Shown here: one piece after another, positions 36,267 to 49,085 of the stretch
Layout: every line of letters begins with the position of its first letter
Numbering within the stretch: position 1 is the stretch's first letter
NCBI RefSeq assembly: GCF_000003815.2
Contig: NC_049985.1
Span: 9,352,247 to 9,416,246 of the forward strand
Origin: Branchiostoma floridae
Taxonomy: Eukaryota; Chordata; Leptocardii; Amphioxiformes; Branchiostomatidae
Length of the DNA stretch: 64,000 bases
Reading direction: 5' to 3'
The notes under the pieces: model-generated
What the model was told of the DNA's origin: nothing
Database searches by the model: none
The model's input: only the letters and a program-made list of their open reading frames with translations
Made by a program: the position numbers and the translations under genes

Positions 36267-37492
36267 TGGTTTATCTCATCCAAGAGCCAGACCATAAAAT
36301 GCTGTTTGCCCTTGGGATTAAGACTAAATGGAAGGATAGGAGACTGGCTAACAATTTATAGATGAAGGTTAGATGCTCAGGTAATGAGATAAGCCACATA
36401 GCAGTTTGATATGATTTAGGAAGCAGATATTTCAGGTAGTACAAGTATCCACTACATTCCTTCAGTGACAAGCAAGATTCTGAGAGCAGGCTTTAGCAAA
36501 AATTAGGAATTGATACGCAAAATTTTAGACGGTCTAGTGGGAAACAAAAATAAAGTGAAGACAAGGTTGATGCTTATTCATTTGTCAAGTAACTCCTTTT
36601 GTTTGAGTACAGAAGCTTATGTTGTTCGCGGGGATGGGAGGGCTAGGTCCCAATTGCCGGAAAGTTTGAAAAATCCTTTCGAGGATGGGACTGTGACTGA
36701 CCATATTTACCTGCATGCAACCTTTCAGTAAGGCATAGTCAAGTGTTCTGATTTAAATTCAGTTGGAGCACCTATTCTTTCAGAAATGCCAACTGCATTG
36801 CATGGCTACACATTTGTACAAAATGTACTATCAACGTGCAATGGTCGTTTTGTGTCCAGACAATTCCTAACCGATTAGCCAGGAGCGGACACGTATTCGA
36901 CTATGAATCCAACTGGCTATAGTATGGCAGCTCACTCCGTTAAAGCAGCTGTCAAAGAGAAACTATTACGAGTTCAGAAATGAAAATCGGCATGTAACCC
37001 ATAGAGACACTTGTTATAATACATGTGTAATTTCAGCGTCATACTGTACTTTAAGGTTGATCAGATCTACTGGAACTGATCGTCTGACAAAGTTCCAAGG
37101 GTGAGGTCATCTTCAAACCAATTTAGGGTAATCAATTTAGTTGCGCACAATAATCTTAATTAAATTAAAAACAAATTGAAATATTTCAATCTAAAGAGGA
37201 TGAATACCTTTACCTTTATGCCAAATTTCAACTCAAAAAGAGCCTGTTATACTTTTTGACTCACCCCCGTACGTTTCTCTAGCACGATTTGGCGCTATGA
37301 CGGTACCCCAATATAAGACGCAAAAGTCCACCCTAGCCCCCAAGATAGTTAAACCGTTCAGGATTATCTTCCAATGGCAATGAGACATATTGCAATAAGA
37401 AGTTCGACTAATGAGAGAGTGGCTGTATGTCCCCCCAATATTTGCATGTTTATGTTATTATTTTGCATTTCTACGTTTTGAGGGACCATGGG

Positions 37493-37506
37493 ATTGGTCT
37501 ATATAC
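37493..37506 (+). promoter_or_regulatory. CCAAT (inverted) and TATA-like box of the secreted gene
   Basis: ATTGG at 37494-37498 and CTATATACT from 37499, about 110 bp before the ATG at 37614. The spacing would put transcription start near 37530. Confidence 0.4.
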
Positions 37507-37613
37507 TAATCATCAAAAGTGTGGGTGCTTAAAATATGCTCCAGTGGAGCAGTGACCTCACCTGCGTACCAGACGACTTGTACTCCGCTGTTTGTCCCTC
37601 ACGCGGTAGGAAG

Positions 37614-40600
37614 ATGAAGTTGTTGGTGGTGCTCGTCCTTCTCGGCGCCGCTGCTGCGGACACCCAGGCCTGGTGGTCCTGGTTAAGCAAGTCTGGTGTC
37701 GATGACAGCACACCAGGTAAAATAACTTGCGTATTTTTGTCGTATTTCCTTTTTCAATCTTTCACTGCATCTTCCTTTTCATCAAGGAGCTCCTTGTTTT
37801 CATCAATGAAATTGTTTCAGCAGTTTTAGCATATCTTGAATCCTGTGTTGAGCATAAATTATACACCACACACGACCAAATTGTACTTTTGTTCAAAATG
37901 GTTATGCCTTACAAAGAACGTTTTGTTGACTTGTCTTCGTTTCCACACTACAGGGGCAACATGGGACGGCTTGAGAGGTAAAATCACTCTTCCACAATCT
38001 TTCCCGAATGCAGAGTGCTAAGCAGAGAAAGCAGCATGTACCATTTTTAAAGTCTTGCCAAATTGTTATGACTCGGATGTGCGCATGGTTTTAGTAACAA
38101 GTAATAGGTAAAAATAAACATGGGAAAATAATACTAAGAAACTAACAATTCAGCGTTTTAGTAAAACGCTATCATTTACATATGAGTGTATGCAAAGAGT
38201 CCAGTGTGGTTGGTGTGACTGCAGCATCTAGTCACCAGGACGCATGTGGGACAGAAATGTGATTGTTGATGACTTTGTACATGGTTGTGAGTCTGGCGTT
38301 CTTCCTGCGGGATTGTAAGGACTGCCATCCCAGTTTTGTGATAAGGGCGGACACAGAGTATGTATGTAGGTAGTCGTACAGGGCCTTTCGTCGCTAAACA
38401 ATCTCGACGCTACTGACCTGGTCCAATGTGTGCGGGTCCCCAACACNNNNNNNNNNNNNNNNNNNNNNNNNNNNNNNNNNNNNNNNNNNNNNNNNNNNNN
38501 NNNNNNNNNNNNNNNNNNNNNNNNNNNNNNNNNNNNNNNNNNNNNNNNNNNNNNNNNNNNNNNNNNNNNNNNNNNNNNNNNNNNNNNNNNNNNNNNNNNN
38601 NNNNNNNNNNNNNNNNNNNNNNNNNNNNNNNNNNNNNNNNNNNNNNNNNNNNNNNNAAACAACTTTGACCGTTGCCTCGCACCAAGAAGATGGCCGGACA
38701 TGAAGGATGGACGCCGTTCGGACTGAACGAGTGTACAGGTTAGAGACAAGCTTAAAGCCCTATCACAGACGAAATGTGGTTTATAAATATATGATGGTTA
38801 GAGATAAATATTGGCATTTCTGCAAGTGTGATTTACTTATAGCTAGCGACAGAGGCCAGTGGTCTGAAAGGTGAAGTTCAAATAACATTGACATGTAAAA
38901 ACGAAAAGGAATGTCAATTTGTGATGATTTCTTTACAGCTGGTACGTGGCGGGGTTTCCGGTACGTCAAGGACAACGACCCCGCGGTCACCTTGCTGTTC
39001 GACAAGAACGGCTACATCGCCGGGTTACAGATGGGGGTGAGTCTCGGTGCTAGCGATTTCTAACTTATCCGTCTTTGGCGCACTGTACCTGTAGATACAC
39101 CCTATTATTATTCCAAACTAAACATAATAATCGCGGTGCAAACTTCCATGCAAGCAAAATTTATTTCTCAGCTAATTAGGTTGATGGCTTTTTTTGTTCA
39201 TTCCTACTATCCATGACCTTTGTGTCGTCTCGTAAAAACGGCATTTCATAAAGTCAAAATGACAAAATGTCGTATTTACCTGAGGCTTCTGGAAACAACT
39301 GGTAGAGGTAATCTAAACATAGACATTTTATTGCGCAGGTGCTAAAGAGTGAGTTACCCTCCAACGGCAGCATCCCGCCCGAACAGATCACTCCGCCATG
39401 GATAGAGGACACGGACAAGGACATGTGGCTGCTCACCGCTTATTTCATCCCCCCAGGTGTGTATTGTTGCGGTTGGACTACTTTGTGAGTCTAGTAGAGA
39501 AGCTCACTCCTCAGTCAATACAAGTTAGCTTGAAAGGCAGCATACATGCGAAAACAAGCCACATGACTTGTGTGTTACAAGACATTCTCTATCAATAATT
39601 ATCTTTTACATTGAACCGTTATATTCACTGTGAAATTAAGTTTGATGGTATTGTTTAAAGCACATTTGATGAGAAAATTAAACCAGTCAATCTATTGCAC
39701 TTGATGTCACATAGACGACATTTGCAGTGACGGTCGCACAGAGGCTGAGTACCAGGAGGAAGGCACGGGGACTGACCTGTACATCCAGACCGGCCCTGAC
39801 CCCACCTCGGACATCATGGCCATCCCCCTCCAACAGGCAGACCTGGAGGGCTCCGAATGGACCGAGGGCAAGTGTGTCTGGGGCATGGGTGAGTTTGACG
39901 TTCACAGGGACACGTCGATTAGAGACAACAATCGCACTTCCCTTTTGCAATCACTTTGTGGTCTAAGCAAAATGATTAGCCTTACTAGCGGTAGTAAACA
40001 GTTAAAACGTCACACACTTTCCAGTAGTACTAGTGTTTATGTCATCTTCCAATTCAGTGTCAACATGCAAAGTCATAGCCTACTAAAATCGCGCCGCTAG
40101 CAGCCGGCCCTACAATCTCGGAGAGGGGGTCATTAACCCCAGACAGCAAGAGACTGTGTAAACACAGGCTAGCAAAGTCCCAACGTGCTAACTTGTTGTT
40201 GTATCTGCCAATAGGTAAACACTACTGGTGGAACCTGCGTGTCGACATGGACTGCCATGAGTTCTACCCAGTCTTCGTCATGTACAATGGCGGGAAGCTG
40301 GACACTTTCGGCTGGAACATAGGGACCTACCTGAACAGTCCACGTTACGAGCACCCAGGCATCGATAGGGTGAGTACATATACAGGCTCTATGTTTACCC
40401 GAAGAGCGGATCCACTGAAAATCCTGAATTCAAGAGAAACTTGTTTTCCAATTTGCCAGTCATTTGACAGTTTATGTCGAGAAAGCACGTGTCATAGAGT
40501 GTACTTTGCTTCAGTGACTATTGTACAAACTAGCATTAGTATTTTAGTTCGGATTTGACCCAAGTGGTTTCAAATGCTTGTCAGATACTGTTTACTCTAT

Positions 40601-40767
40601 GTAAAAGCTATCATTACGTGTCAAGGAAAATAAACTGTTCCTTTCTTCTTTAGGTCAAATATCCTCTTGATCCAGTGCCGACCTGTCTGGATGACCATTT
40701 TCAGACCCCGTCCAGAATCCACGTATACCTGACCAGCGGATACCCACCCTTTACCAACCACTGCTAG
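37614..40767 (+). CDS. secreted protein of unrecognised function, gap-interrupted
   Basis: Extracellular protein with a signal peptide (MKLLVVLVLLGAAAADTQA). Exons 37614-37716, 37954-37977, a gap-truncated exon ending 38738, 38939-39036, 39339-39456, 39715-39888, 40215-40369 and 40654-40767 join in phase. Conserved-looking stretches are GATWDGLR, GFRYVKDND, LLFDKNGYIAGLQMG, DMWLLTAYFIPP, GTGTDLYIQTGPDP, WTEGKCVWGMGKHYWWNL, YPVFVMYNGGKLDTFGW, SPRYEHPG and RIHVYLTSGYPP. From memory, similar unnamed secreted proteins occur in cnidarians and molluscs, but I cannot name the family. There are no TM segments after the signal and several Cys, likely disulfide-bonded. The exon after the gap reads EGWTPFGLNECTAG in the required frame. 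About 40 bp upstream the frame shifts by one base, probably low-quality sequence at the contig edge. Confidence 0.8.
38447..38656. other. assembly gap, 210 N
   Basis: 210 N, not the 100-N placeholder, so the size may be estimated. It removes the 5' part of the third exon of the secreted-protein gene. Confidence 0.99.
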
Positions 40768-41684
40768 AAACACCACCTACTTCAGGGCACGCTCTGACGT
40801 ACACCAGCTTCCAACTATGGGAAAATGCTGAATAATAGAATAACACATAGAATCCAGGATACTTTTTGCTGACAATACGATCAGCTACTGTGATGATGAT
40901 TATACACTCTATGATAATGATGAGACAGGTTGTTCAGATCCTGTTCCACCTTGCAGTGTACTAGTACCTTAATCACTCCAAGCTATGACGTTGTATCAAT
41001 TTGCATATTATATCATGCCTATTCTGGGTGCTCACTCAATGGTATCCTTAATTGTTCTGTTGTACCAATACTTACAAATATTGAAAGATCTCTTCTCGAA
41101 CACAACTTCTCGAATTATGCTGTCCACAAACACGTAAACGGCACCGAAAACACAACGCCCTTGGCGAAGGCAAGTACTTAAAAATTGAATCGGAAACAGT
41201 CTACTCGACTGAGGGAATACCGTTTCATGCGTTTCACAATTTCCCTTCAAAAGCAAAACGAACCCTGAACCGCTAAGCAATTGCACAGTTGATGAAACAA
41301 AGTACGTGCCTTTTGAATCAATTCCGATAGGTGGCGCTTGTACGCGGTCTCTTGTTGAACCGACAATTTCAACCAAAGCCTCAAATAAAAAATACACACA
41401 CCTCAAAATAGCCACAAATAAAAAATAAACACACCTCAATTATCCATATGATTCATGTTTTAACCAACCAGTAGGTTTTATTCATCATCGAAACATTTGC
41501 CAAATGCAGGCCCGGTTCAAAAGAGACACCCTACGACGGACAGAAGTCCTGCAACCACAGCTGATACTAGCAATTTAGTTATTTGCGCGGTTATCGTCAA
41601 TAAACGAGTGACGCGACCTTCTATAGAAAAGACGATGGTGGTGATCATCACCAAGAACATACCTGTGTCTGTACTGCATATTAA

Positions 41685-42030
41685 GCACTAAGGGCAGACA
41701 TGGTTACCAGCGTCTGGATGGTATTCAGTAACGAAGGAACACGTGTGTGCAAATAGTGAGCACTAAGAACCAACATGTTCACCTTTTATGGATAGTGTTA
41801 AGCGCCAAGGACGGACATATATTGAAAATTTAACGTATGTTTACCTGTGTGTGGATGGCATTTAGCAGGGGCAGGCATGCTTACCTGTGTGTGGATGATG
41901 TTCAGCACCAAGAACAGACATGTTTCCCATGTGTGGTTGCGTTCAGCACCAAGGACAGGCATGTTTTCCCATGTGTGGTTGTGTTCAGCACCAAGGACGG
42001 GTATATTTACCTGTGTGTTAATGGTGATGT
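41685..42030. repeat. degenerate minisatellite, unit about 45-50 bp
   Basis: Repeated blocks share TTCAGCACCAAGGACAGGCA followed by TGTTTACCTGTGTGTGG. The last four units (from about 41837) are clearest. Earlier ones from 41685 are decayed. Confidence 0.75.
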
Positions 42031-42969
42031 AATGCGCTCTTTTGACCCAGTTTTACTTCTGTGGTGTTATGAGAGCAAAGTTGCCATACTGCCCACAGTG
42101 ATTAGAAAAATACAGCACTGTAGTTTTCTCCATAATTGTCTCAATTTGTAGGGCTTTTCTCTTTCTGACATTACTTTTGCCCAAAAAATCATTATGGGTT
42201 TTTATCTTTTGCAAAAAAATGCACAATTTCGTGCATTATTTTTTACATATTTTTTTTCCTTTTTATTTAAGCAAATTAGAGAGGTCATAGAATGAAAACT
42301 CAGTTGGCCATGTAGCTGAGTGATATCCTTTCATCCCATACACAATTACTTTGCTTCTGAATAATTTCCTGGAAGCCAGTCGCCATACATGACAGTGTGC
42401 AACCTCCAATTGAATCTGGGATGTGGCCCCATAAGCAATACAAGCAAAGTAGTTGCCTTCCACCTTACCTAAATTCCAATGAGGCAAAACCCTGAAGAGG
42501 ATACGATATCACATCTTGTTTATTTACTTTTTACACCTGCTTTGTCACAGCCAACAACGTGTGTAGTACATGTACGTGTAATGCAGAATGCTTTACAATG
42601 CCCTTATTACAAATACAACACATCATACACACATATTCAGCACGGGGCTATCATTGTAATCCTGGAAAATAAATAGAGAACAATGTGTTAACCTATTTCA
42701 TTGTTTTGCATTGCATGGATTGCACTAATCCTGTCAACATGCAGGCCTAGCTTCAGCACACAAGTCAATGTGACGACAAATCTAGCCTTTGCACAAGTAG
42801 GAATCTCTTGAATCAATGACGTGTGTTTACTGCAACACTGAGATATCAGTAACGGTGTACATGGTTATATTTCCTTACAAATCTTCTCTTTAAGCTGGAT
42901 ATGTCTGATGGATAAAGTCAGGCCTTGGAGTGGACACCTTACAAATGGCTTTCATGTGTTTACTTTGCG

Positions 42970-43095
42970 ATGTCGTACACAACACAATACAAAGCTGAAC
43001 GTGTCAAATTTACGGAAGACAAGATGAAGAAACTTCACGCCCTGATTGACCCTGACAGCCTCCTTCAGAAGTTCCTTTATTTACATGGATTCTAG
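42970..43095 (+). CDS. small coding-like ORF, doubtful
   Basis: A 41-codon frame, MSYTTQYKAERVKF onward, ends HALIDPDSLLQKFLYLHGF and a TAG. The amino-acid mix looks coding, unlike its neighbours. No acceptor or recognisable domain is visible. It may be a remnant of a processed copy or chance. Confidence 0.15.
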   Translation: MSYTTQYKAERVKFTEDKMKKLHALIDPDSLLQKFLYLHGF

Positions 43096-44041
43096 CAGCT
43101 TAGAACCATTCAGAACCCTCCACCCCACCAGGACACACACCTCCTTGTTTTCTAAGTAAAGGATCAATAACTTAAACTTTTCTTCTCAATATTCTCTTAA
43201 ATCAAAATTGAAATCAAACTCTTGTACATAATATGAAACTCAAGAATCATCATGTGCATATTCTGTTCAGTTCATGTATTACATAGGATGAAATTCATTT
43301 AAATATATAGCACATATCTTACTTAGCTAACAAGAATTAATTACAAGCTACAGGTCAATTACCAAATGTATAATAACGTATCTTTTTTACTCTCTTAGTG
43401 TTATGTGATACATTAAACTGAAAATAATTTCTAAATAATAAAGGCAGCTAAAACCATAAAGTTGCAATTATAACATGCAGTTCTTGCTGCATTTTTTCTT
43501 CCCAGGCCATGTTTAATGAAATATATCTGTTTACCCTGGCAACAATATTAGACATAGGAGAAGTCAATGTTTTATGTGAAATATTTTACAAAAAATCACA
43601 ATCATCTGCACTTTTTAGTGCTGCTACAATCTCTGCTGATACATGTAAGCTCTACACATCTGACTACACTTGCAAACCCAAGAGACACATCTATAAAATT
43701 TGAAATGGCTCTGAAGAGGGAAATTTTATCTGATACAGAAAAAAAACAACTATCTAAGCTATAAAGGGTCAATCTCTGTTCCCATAGTGCACCTAAAGTT
43801 ATGTCAAGTGATTTGTTTGGTGCTGCAGAGCAGACTGAAGAATATATGCGAGTTTCCAACTCAAGAAACTAGTCTTTTAAATTGCATAGGAAAATAACTA
43901 GCAGAGTGTTCCATTCTAGAGCCATTTCAAATCCTGTGCTGTGTCTCTTAAAGTAGACCATCTGTGTTGTAAAACTTTAGACTAACACATCACATTTTAA
44001 CGACTTGCAGGGAAGTTTTCCGCCGTGGATGTTGATGAGAG

Positions 44042-47000
44042 TTATGACAGCTTGCTCTCCAGTTTAAGGTGCTTGTAACACGTTCTGCAGACAGGGACTG
44101 GTCGTTGAGAGTAGTGCCCGGGAATAGGTGTCTGTTTGTCAATACATCGGGTACAGAAGATGTCACCGCATCGCCAGCAGTGGTACTGGAAAAGGAGAAG
44201 ACAAACGTTACAATCTGAACTTTAAAGTACTTTTTTACTCCACCTGACAAATGCTATGATAACTACTGTATCTGCAATGATACCAGTCTTCACGATCTTA
44301 TCACAAAACTTGGATTTAAACCATTCCTATGTTGCCATACTTTGATTTTCGCACCATACTTTGTAACATACACAAATTTGGTGCGAAAATTGCTAACGTC
44401 TAGTGTCCTAAAGCAAAATACAAACACAAAACAAGATTTCATACTTTCTTGTTAAAAGCGTCCAGGGGAGTTTCACACGAACACTGGCGAATATTCCTAA
44501 AGGCTTTCCACTCCAGCGCCACGGAGTCCATCTCCAGGGACAACCGGTTCAGCGACACGTCCATGGAATCCCCCGCTCCCGCTGACGGGGAATTATCCAC
44601 CTCGGCTTTTGTCTCAGGAACGTCTTGACCTTCACTTGCTTCCGCCTCCTCGACAAGGTCATTGGTACTGTCCAAATTGTCCTCTTTGTCATTCTTTTCT
44701 TCATTCTCCTCTGCACTTGCACTGTCCCCATTGACGGGAGATTGAACATCTTCAATCCCTGACTCGCTACTTGCATCAGACACAGCGTTAGCTCCATTGT
44801 CTTCACTAGGGCTGTCTTTGGTCGGGACAGGGTTGTTGACCACGGTTTCCGGATTGCTGTCACCCTTTGCTTGCAGGTCAGGTGACAGCACCGTGTCTTT
44901 GCCTAGCAGCTTCTTAACACCAGCTATTCTCTATAACACAAAAGATAGGATGAATTTGACTGTGGGTTGCAGATTGTTATCAGATGAAATATAGTATTAA
45001 ATGTTGTTTATTATCATAAGTCTGCAGCAAGTAAATTGTATGGATGACATCTCCACATAATTTTTATCTGACTTAAAAATATTCTCCTCTGGCAATGGTC
45101 CACATAATGGACCATATAACAATATCATGTGATATGTAGCTTTTAGTGTAAAAGTGAAACTAGTTTGGTAGAAAGTTTGGTAGTGTAGTTGTTGTGATAC
45201 TAGGATACCACTGTGACACTAGTGTCACTTTCTACACTTCTAGGATACTGGGAAAAAAGACTTGTTGTTTGTGACATTAGTTTTTGTCTTGTCTGTTTAT
45301 GGTCTATTGAAGATTTAGGAATCTTGTTCTTTCTTGCAGTAGATTTGAAATGTTATCCACAACATCTACTTGTAGCATAATTAAAAGACATTAGTAACCT
45401 TTTCCAGTAGCCTGACATGGTCCTCCAGGGAGGCTGAATGGTCCTTCATCGCGCTGACCGTGTCGGTTACAGACTCCCTGGGGTGGACTCCGCTCTCATA
45501 CCTGTTGTACATGCCACGCCAGAACCTGCACACATCAGAAGATGTACTACTTTCCATACCTTCAGTTGAAATTGTTAATCAATACAGGCTGTGAACCAAA
45601 ATCTCTATGTGTACAGTCAAACATGTACAAGTAACCACCTCTGTAAAAGGACCCTTTCGATGGTCCCTTAGATAATTTTCCATTGACACAAGCATTAAGA
45701 ATCCTGTCTACAATGACCACCTGTCCACATTGACCAGATTTTACTGGTCCCCTGATAAGTCTTTAGGGCAGTTTCAAATGTATACCAAAAACATAACCTT
45801 CTCTTACTTCCTTACTTCCTTGGCAATATGGTAAAAACATTGCTCTCTTGTTTTAGGTTTTTATATTTTTACTCTATACTTGCACATGATTTTTTAGTAT
45901 GAGGGAATTTTGGCTGATGAGGAAACATGTTGTCACTGATAACAAGACATTTATTAAATTATGCATGGAAAGAAATACAGCAAAAACTTACATCTGCATG
46001 AAATGAATACAGTTACTGAATATGATTCAAGCCCAGCAAAGTCTTGAAGGGATACATCAGTAAGACTGTAGACCTACTTGAAGTTCTGAGGCGCAGTGTT
46101 GGGCAGGAGGACGCCCTGAGTGACAGGATGCTCCCTGCTGTACAGCGGGTTGACGTAGTCGCTCATGTTCTTCCTCATGTAGCCCCACAGGGAGTAGGTT
46201 TTTGAGCTCAGGCTGCAGGGGGAGAGGCAGACAACAGGGAATCAGCTACAGTTAGTACATGATTGTATGTATTACTACACATATGGTCAAATCTCGTCCG
46301 GTTACCTCCTCCAGTCACAAGCTACATTAAGCAGTCCTGTCCATTTTTACATCAATAACCCCATTATGTCCTCATCAACAACAATCATAGTCTGTGTAAA
46401 ACAAACTCCTGAAATTGGAGAATATGATGCAAAAAACAACGGCATATTGTAAGATCCAATTGACAATAGTATAACATAGGATGCCCTCTTTTAATGAAGT
46501 TAGTGTGAGTAATTATTAGCCTGAGTATCAGCCTTGTTAGTTTACTGGGGCTCCCATACTCCCCTTCACCAACTAGTTGGTGTATGGTAGCGTATGGGAG
46601 CCCCGGTAAACTAACAAGGCTTATACTCAGGCTAAGCACAGCCAACTCATTTCCAGATTTCCGTAACGCTGTAGTGACCTGAGCTCCTCGCGTTCCCTTT
46701 GACAGTTCCCCAGGAAGGTGCCAAACTGACAGGAGTAGGCGTGGTCATGCAGCGTGAGCAGGAAGCTCTCGTTGAACTGGAACGCACACGGGAACTGCTG
46801 AGTCAGCTGCCACACACACTCCACGAACTGGGTGAACACTGGCGACACCTCTTTCTCTTCTACTGCTGTCAGTCCAAGTCTGGGGATGCAAAATGTCTTA
46901 GTTTTAAACTACTGTGAGGTAACATCAATGCATTAGGCCACACTGACATCATTACAAGGATAAGCATCAAATTTTACAAAAATTGTACATATTGCATAAT

Positions 47001-49052
47001 GAGCAAATCTTTGCCATAAGTTGAAGAAAAAAAATCAGAATGTCTAATACATGTATTGTCAAAGAATGTCTCTGTTCCTATTGTGAAAGATACTGATGAA
47101 GACTCATACCTATCTGTGAACTTGTGCCCAAAGTCAAGCCACTCCTTTTCAATCAGTGCCTGTGAACAAGTGGGACACACATCAGTGAGTTAGCAACATG
47201 GTGTGGTTACATTAAGATGTAAACCATTTTAGGATGGACCACAAAGGATTGAGGAAAGTCGTAAAGATGTTGTTACATCTTTGTTCTTCAAGTGAACATA
47301 TCGTGATAATTTCTCCTTAACAAATCTCCCTTTTCCCTTCATTACTTCCCTTTTGTACAGAACCATCTGTCTCCCACCACCTTGCAGTGGTATGTAAGCA
47401 ATGTAGTTGTCACTCACCTGTATGTATGCAATGTAGTTGTCACTAACCTGAAAGCCCTGCAGAGTCCTGTAATAAGGGTCTAGGAACACGCCAGCCAAAG
47501 AGCAGGTCTGCGCTGTTCTGTCCCAGCCGTCAGAACAGTGGACCAGCACACTGGCATGCTCATCAAGCACAGCCTGGGGGGAACAGGGCACAGGTGAGAC
47601 ACACACAGGGCACACACATGTAAGGCATAAATAAGACACAGATAAGGCACACATGGTATAAATAAGGCACATACACAGGGCATAAGTAAGACACATAGGA
47701 CACAAGTAGGGCACATAGGGCATAAGTAAGACACACATGGCACATGCAAGGCACAGGCATAAGTAAGGCACAAAGGGTACAAGTAAGGCATGCAGTGGGC
47801 ATAAGTAAGGCACACAGGACACATGTAAGGCACATAGGGCATAAGTAAGGCACACACAGGGCACAAGTAAGGCACCTCAGGGCACTAGAAAGACTCACAT
47901 AGGGAACACGTAAGGCACACACAGGGCACAAGTAAGGCTAAGGTGGCAACTGTTTAATCTTAAATCTCCCATGCCCTTATTCAGAGACCTATTCTATGTT
48001 GGTTTCAGTAATAGTTATCCAGCAGAAGATTAACAACAGTTGGAGGCTGCATGATAGACTCCTGACCTTTGCTATGAAGAGTGAGGTGTCCATGATGGCT
48101 TTGATGTGCTTGAGCCAGCTGCTGTTCTCCAGTCCACTCAGAAAGTCTCCCACAGACGGGTTCTTCAGGTCACATACTGCAGGGGCAACATTTGGCATAA
48201 AAACTGGACTATATATATAACTCTAGATTCAAAGCTGTAGAGAAATTATGTCTTGTAGATCAGATACCTACTAGTACAACAATATCATACAGTGTCTACA
48301 TGGAGAACAAAAAGTGCACCCCTTGTTGTAGTTTATGTTTTATTGTGTTGCAATGGTGTGGCAACATTTGTGGTATGATTGCAAACTGAAGGATTCCTTG
48401 GGATAAATGTGCATTTGCTATACAAAGTTCAGCTGTCTTGTTGCAGAAAAGGCTGCCTTAGTTCCTCGATAGCCTGCTTGAAAATTCTTTGACATTAAGA
48501 TCAATGTGACCATTTAGCAAATGGATGTTTCCAGAAATAACAGTCTGGGCCATGATGGGGTTAGGGCTTGACACCATTTATTACAAATAACAACATCTAT
48601 CATCTATTCCAGTATTCAGGGTTGAAAGGTTTGAGTTGGAAGTTGAGCCTCACCCTCTATGAGCTTGTCTAGACTGTTTCTCATGACATGGATGTTCTCA
48701 ATCCCCAGGAACTGGAAGCGGATGTTGGAGTAGAAGTCGGTGCTCTCATAGCCCTTCCCTGCCGCCTTGTTCACCATTGCATTGATCTGTAACAGGTGGG
48801 ATCAAACACTCAGTACTCAATAATCATATTGTTACTTTGAAAGAAAAAAACAACATAATACACTTGCATGCTTCTATTTTTTAATGGAAGACAGACTTAG
48901 TCATAGTAGGAAAACGTTGCTAAATGTCTCGTGTCTACATGTCTCAGTATTTGTGCACATTCTACATCAGTCCAGCTGGCATGAACAGCTTTTATGTGAC
49001 TGTGACTGATCATGACATTTTCTATGTAAACAGCCCAAATTTGTAACTAAGG

Positions 49053-49085
<33 letters not shown>

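Larger units (their letters stand above)
34108..37490. other. PP2C 3' flank and intergenic DNA, repeat-bearing
   Basis: Contains probable PP2C 3' UTR, a short 15-bp tandem array, a MITE and a tandem duplication listed separately. No further exon is supported. Confidence 0.5.
40768..44041. other. convergent intergenic region
   Basis: Lies between the secreted-protein gene (plus) and the myotubularin gene (minus), which end towards each other. It contains a 30-bp near-duplicate of AAATAAAAAATA-CACACCTCAA near 41385-41440 and the minisatellite below. One small coding-like frame is noted separately. Confidence 0.5.

Noticed and set aside
47229-47931. Long overlapping minus-strand frames rich in [13 protein letters not shown]
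   Set aside because: They are translations of the 20-bp minisatellite; only the part at 47448-47573 is a real exon (MTMR active site).
49053-49085. CRISPR-like or structured repeat
   Set aside because: Simple CAT microsatellite; no spacers. No CRISPR array or operon is expected in this eukaryotic DNA.
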